From JAJPKK01 sp963747835 (lineage in GTDB: Bacteria; Pseudomonadota; Alphaproteobacteria; Rhizobiales; Xanthobacteraceae), in NCBI GenBank assembly GCA_963747835.1, contig CAVVGO010000006.1, forward strand, positions 1,860,001-1,924,000: a stretch of 64,000 nucleotides of DNA, in the 5' to 3' direction. The translations under genes were made by a program, and so were the position numbers. Positions 61,997 to 64,000 of this stretch are shown here, in pieces (positions within the stretch are counted from its first letter, which is position 1; every line of letters begins with the position of its first letter). The notes under the pieces are model-generated. The model saw only the letters and a program-made list of their open reading frames with translations. It ran no database searches and was not told the origin of the DNA.

Positions 61997-62125
61997 TCAA
62001 TTCGTGTCCGGGGCGGGGCCGGTCCTGCACATTTTGGGCAGCAGGTCCGGTACGTCGCATTTGCTGCACGCGCCGACCGCCATGCCGAGCGTCATGACGA
62101 GAAGTACGGCCAGGAAGTTGCGCAT
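61997..62125 (-). CDS. Small lipoprotein, unknown function (42 aa)
   Basis: A very short gene: M-R-N-F-L-A-V-L-L-V-M-T-L-G-M-A-V-G-A-C gives a signal with a V-G-A-C lipobox, so C20 should be lipidated. The mature 23 residues contain two more cysteines (C-S-K-C-D, K-M-C). GGCGGAG lies ~8 bp before the ATG at 62125. It resembles entericidin-like small lipoproteins only in layout. Upstream sequence to 62318 shows no other gene. Confidence 0.65.
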   Translation of the reverse strand: MRNFLAVLLVMTLGMAVGACSKCDVPDLLPKMCRTGPAPDTN

Positions 62126-62318
62126 GCGATGGTCTCCGCCGCGGCTTTGATACCATTTGATACTATAGGAACAGGATCCGGAAACATTATAGCTGCGATC
62201 GTTGCGAAATCGTGTCCGATTTGCCCGCGCCGACCGCCCCCATCCATCGCTCAAAACGCCAAGCGCTTCACGGAGAAGCCTCCGCGCGTCCAGGTCATTC
62301 CGATATGAGGGCGTCCGC

Positions 62319-62606
62319 TCAGCGCGGCGGGCGAGGCGACGCGCCGGGGCCGCCACGGCCCGGGGCCGCCCCCGTACGCAGCAGCGGCTTCGGCTTGCCG
62401 GGCAGCAGACCCTCGCGCTGGGCGCGCTTGCGGGCGAGCTTGCGGGCGCGGCGGATGGCTTCCGCCTTTTCCCGCGCCCTCTTCTCGGAGGGCTTTTCGT
62501 AATGTCCGCGGAGCTTCATCTCGCGGAAGATGCCCTCGCGCTGCATCTTCTTCTTCAGCGCCTTGAGGGCTTGGTCGACATTGTTGTCCCGGACAAGAAC
62601 CTGCAC
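62319..62606 (-). CDS. rpsU: 30S ribosomal protein S21
   Basis: A 95-residue S21. M-Q-V-L-V-R-D-N-N-V-D-Q-A-L-K-A-L-K-K-K-M-Q-R-E-G-I-F-R-E is the family start, followed by the basic helix K-P-S-E-K-R-A-R-E-K. The C-terminal ~30 residues are a Gly/Pro/Arg extension seen in Rhizobiales S21. It starts with GTG at 62606; AGAGGAAG is the ribosome site. Confidence 0.96.
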   Translation of the reverse strand: MQVLVRDNNVDQALKALKKKMQREGIFREMKLRGHYEKPSEKRAREKAEAIRRARKLARKRAQREGLLPGKPKPLLRTGAAPGRGGPGASPRPPR

Positions 62607-62729
62607 GCGTCTTCCTCTCGAATAGCCACAATAATCTGGGGCCGTGCCGGCCGCTTAGCGCGCGCCTGCCCGATTGGCGCAGCCCTGTAGCAGAGTTGGA
62701 GTTCGGAGTCCAACGATAGTATGGAGCGG

Positions 62730-64000
62730 CTATCCTCCGGCGCCATGCCCCCGCAGGGCGGTACCGATCTCCCCCAGGACCGCCGGGTCGTCGATGGTGG
62801 CCGGCATCGCCCAAGTCTCGCCGTCGGCGATTTTCTTCATCGTGCCACGCAGGATCTTGCCCGACCGTGTCTTCGGCAGCCGCGCCACCGTAATGGCAAT
62901 CTTGAAAGCGGCGACGGGGCCGATTTTGTCGCGCACCAGGGCCACGATCTCCTTCTCGATTTCGGTGGGCGCTCGGTCGACGCCGGACTTGAGCACGATG
63001 AAGCCGCACGGCACCTCGCCCTTGATCTCGTCCTTGATCCCGATCACGGCGCATTCGGCGACGTCCGGGTGGGAGGCCAGCACCTCCTCCATGCCGCCGG
63101 TCGAGAGCCGGTGCCCGGCGACGTTGATGATGTCGTCGGTGCGGCCCATGACGTAAATGTAGCCGTCGTCGTCCTTGAAGCCCGCGTCGGCGGTCTTGTA
63201 GTAGCCCGGGAACTCGGCGAGATAGCTCTCGCGCATGCGGTCGTCATGTTGCCATAGGGTCGGCAGGCATGCCGGCGGCAATGGCAGCTTCACCACGATC
63301 GAGCCCATCCGGTTCGCCGCCACCTCATGGCAGGCCTCGTCGACGACGCGCACGTCGTAGCCGGGCATCGCGACGGTGGGCGAGCCGTGCTTGATCGGAA
63401 GCCGGCCAAGCCCGACCGGGTTGCCGGCGATGGCCCAGCCGGTCTCGGTCTGCCACCAGTGATCGATCACCGGCACGTGCAGCTTGTCCTCGGCCCATTT
63501 CAAGGTGTCGGGATCGGCGCGCTCTCCGGCCAGGAACAGGGTGCGGAATTTCGCCATGTCGTGGCGCGTGAGCAGCGTCGCGTTCGGGTCTTCCTTCTTG
63601 ATCGCCCGGAACGCGGTCGGCGCCGTAAACAAGGCGACCGCGCCGTGCTCCGCCACCACCCGCCAGAACGCGCCGGCATCGGGCGTGCCGACGGGCTTGC
63701 CCTCATAGAGGATCGTGGTGCAGCCGTGGAGCAGCGGCGCGTACACGATGTAACTGTGGCCCACCACCCAGCCGATATCCGAGGCCGTCCACCACACCTC
63801 GCCCGGGTTCACGCCGTACAGGTATTGCATCGACCATTTCAGCGCGACCATGTGTCCGCCATTGTCGCGAACCACGCCCTTCGGTCGTCCGGTGGTGCCG
63901 GAGGTGTAGAGGATGTAGAGCGGATCGGTGGCGGCGACCGGCACGCAGTCGGCGGCGTTGCCAGCCGCCATGGCGGCGGCCCGGAGCGTCGCCCAATCGT
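62730..64000 (-). CDS. prpE: Propionyl-CoA synthetase (PrpE), N-terminus beyond the window
   Basis: The C-terminal 423 codons of an acyl-CoA ligase. The adenylate motif Y-T-S-G-T-T-G-R-P-K-G-V, W-W-Q-T-E-T-G-W, Y-K-T-A-D-A-G, G-R-T-D-D-I-I-N-V-A-G-H-R and the catalytic-Lys R-S-G-K-I-L-R-G are all present. V-V-R-D-N-G-G-H-M-V-A-L-K-W and H-G-C-T-T-I-L-Y-E-G-K-P-V-G-T-P-D match PrpE more than acetyl-CoA synthetase. In-frame codons continue upstream of the ATG at 63971 with no stop and family-like sequence, so the gene runs past position 64000. It activates propionate to propionyl-CoA. Confidence 0.93.
   Translation of the reverse strand, partial: DWATLRAAAMAAGNAADCVPVAATDPLYILYTSGTTGRPKGVVRDNGGHMVALKWSMQYLYGVNPGEVWWTASDIGWVVGHSYIVYAPLLHGCTTILYEGKPVGTPDAGAFWRVVAEHGAVALFTAPTAFRAIKKEDPNATLLTRHDMAKFRTLFLAGERADPDTLKWAEDKLHVPVIDHWWQTETGWAIAGNPVGLGRLPIKHGSPTVAMPGYDVRVVDEACHEVAANRMGSIVVKLPLPPACLPTLWQHDDRMRESYLAEFPGYYKTADAGFKDDDGYIYVMGRTDDIINVAGHRLSTGGMEEVLASHPDVAECAVIGIKDEIKGEVPCGFIVLKSGVDRAPTEIEKEIVALVRDKIGPVAAFKIAITVARLPKTRSGKILRGTMKKIADGETWAMPATIDDPAVLGEIGTALRGHGAGG

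Noticed and set aside
62125..62356. N-terminal extension of the small lipoprotein frame
   Set aside because: The extra 77 codons look non-coding and would remove the lipoprotein signal from the N-terminus; GGAG supports the start at 62125.

Overview
The window is GC-rich DNA from an alphaproteobacterium, most likely of the order Hyphomicrobiales (Rhizobiales), Bradyrhizobium/Xanthobacteraceae-like. This rests on lineage markers: a DUF1013 (TrcR-type) and a DUF2312 (GapR) protein, DUF1192, DUF1465, DUF1244, an aa3-type cytochrome oxidase subunit IV, split pntAA/pntAB, an MFRL-type glycerate kinase beside pyk, and intergenic palindromic repeats of the kind scattered through these genomes. No tRNA, rRNA, CRISPR array, insertion sequence or prophage was seen.

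Layout. 1-4407 (minus): a catabolic operon, cyclase-family hydrolase, short-chain dehydrogenase without its catalytic Tyr/Lys, branched-chain-amino-acid-type binding protein and a fused LivH-LivM permease cut by the window edge. 4563-5119: a ParD/ParE-like toxin-antitoxin pair. 5195-8653: trcR, divergent from ispH-thrB-rnhA. 8736-16838: peroxiredoxin, DsbD-like protein, YqgE, a membrane PAS-GGDEF-EAL protein, quinone oxidoreductase, DUF1192, a candidate small RNA, DUF1465 and L31. 17185-25483: a lipid A/multidrug-type ABC exporter with a C-terminal frameshift, a NitT/TauT-type binding protein, a MotA-like/OmpA-like/GNAT cluster, inositol phosphatase, Sel1-repeat protein and thiE. 25657-32874: an accessory zone with a truncated toxin-antitoxin locus, a relic of dnaE2, small secreted proteins, a DUF4344 peptidase, repeats and a frameshifted coiled-coil membrane protein. 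33052-39338: L36, TPR protein, hydrolase, frameshifted glycerate kinase-DUF1036-pyk, DUF1244 and gapR. 39606-45370: cell-wall genes (DUF882 M15 peptidase, YcbB-type L,D-transpeptidase) and a sigma-54 response regulator. 45612-55640: two paralogous cyclic-nucleotide-binding/thioredoxin-reductase-like proteins lacking redox cysteines, around pepF, a MarR-controlled flavin monooxygenase and small unknowns, then an AbrB-Doc toxin-antitoxin pair. 55700-64000: an ABC1 kinase, oxidase subunit IV, the transhydrogenase operon pntAA-pntAB-pntB, DUF3574, a hydrolase, a small lipoprotein, rpsU and a partial prpE.

Points deserving attention: three genes carry a single frameshift each (ABC exporter, coiled-coil protein, glycerate kinase), which is either real decay or assembly error; a dnaE2 remnant of 38 codons; the duplicated cNMP-TrxR-like proteins; a candidate small RNA with a textbook terminator; and at least three families of dispersed palindromic repeat. 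I did not see a clearly novel multi-gene system; the best candidates are the cNMP-TrxR paralogues and the cyclase/SDR/transporter operon of unknown substrate.
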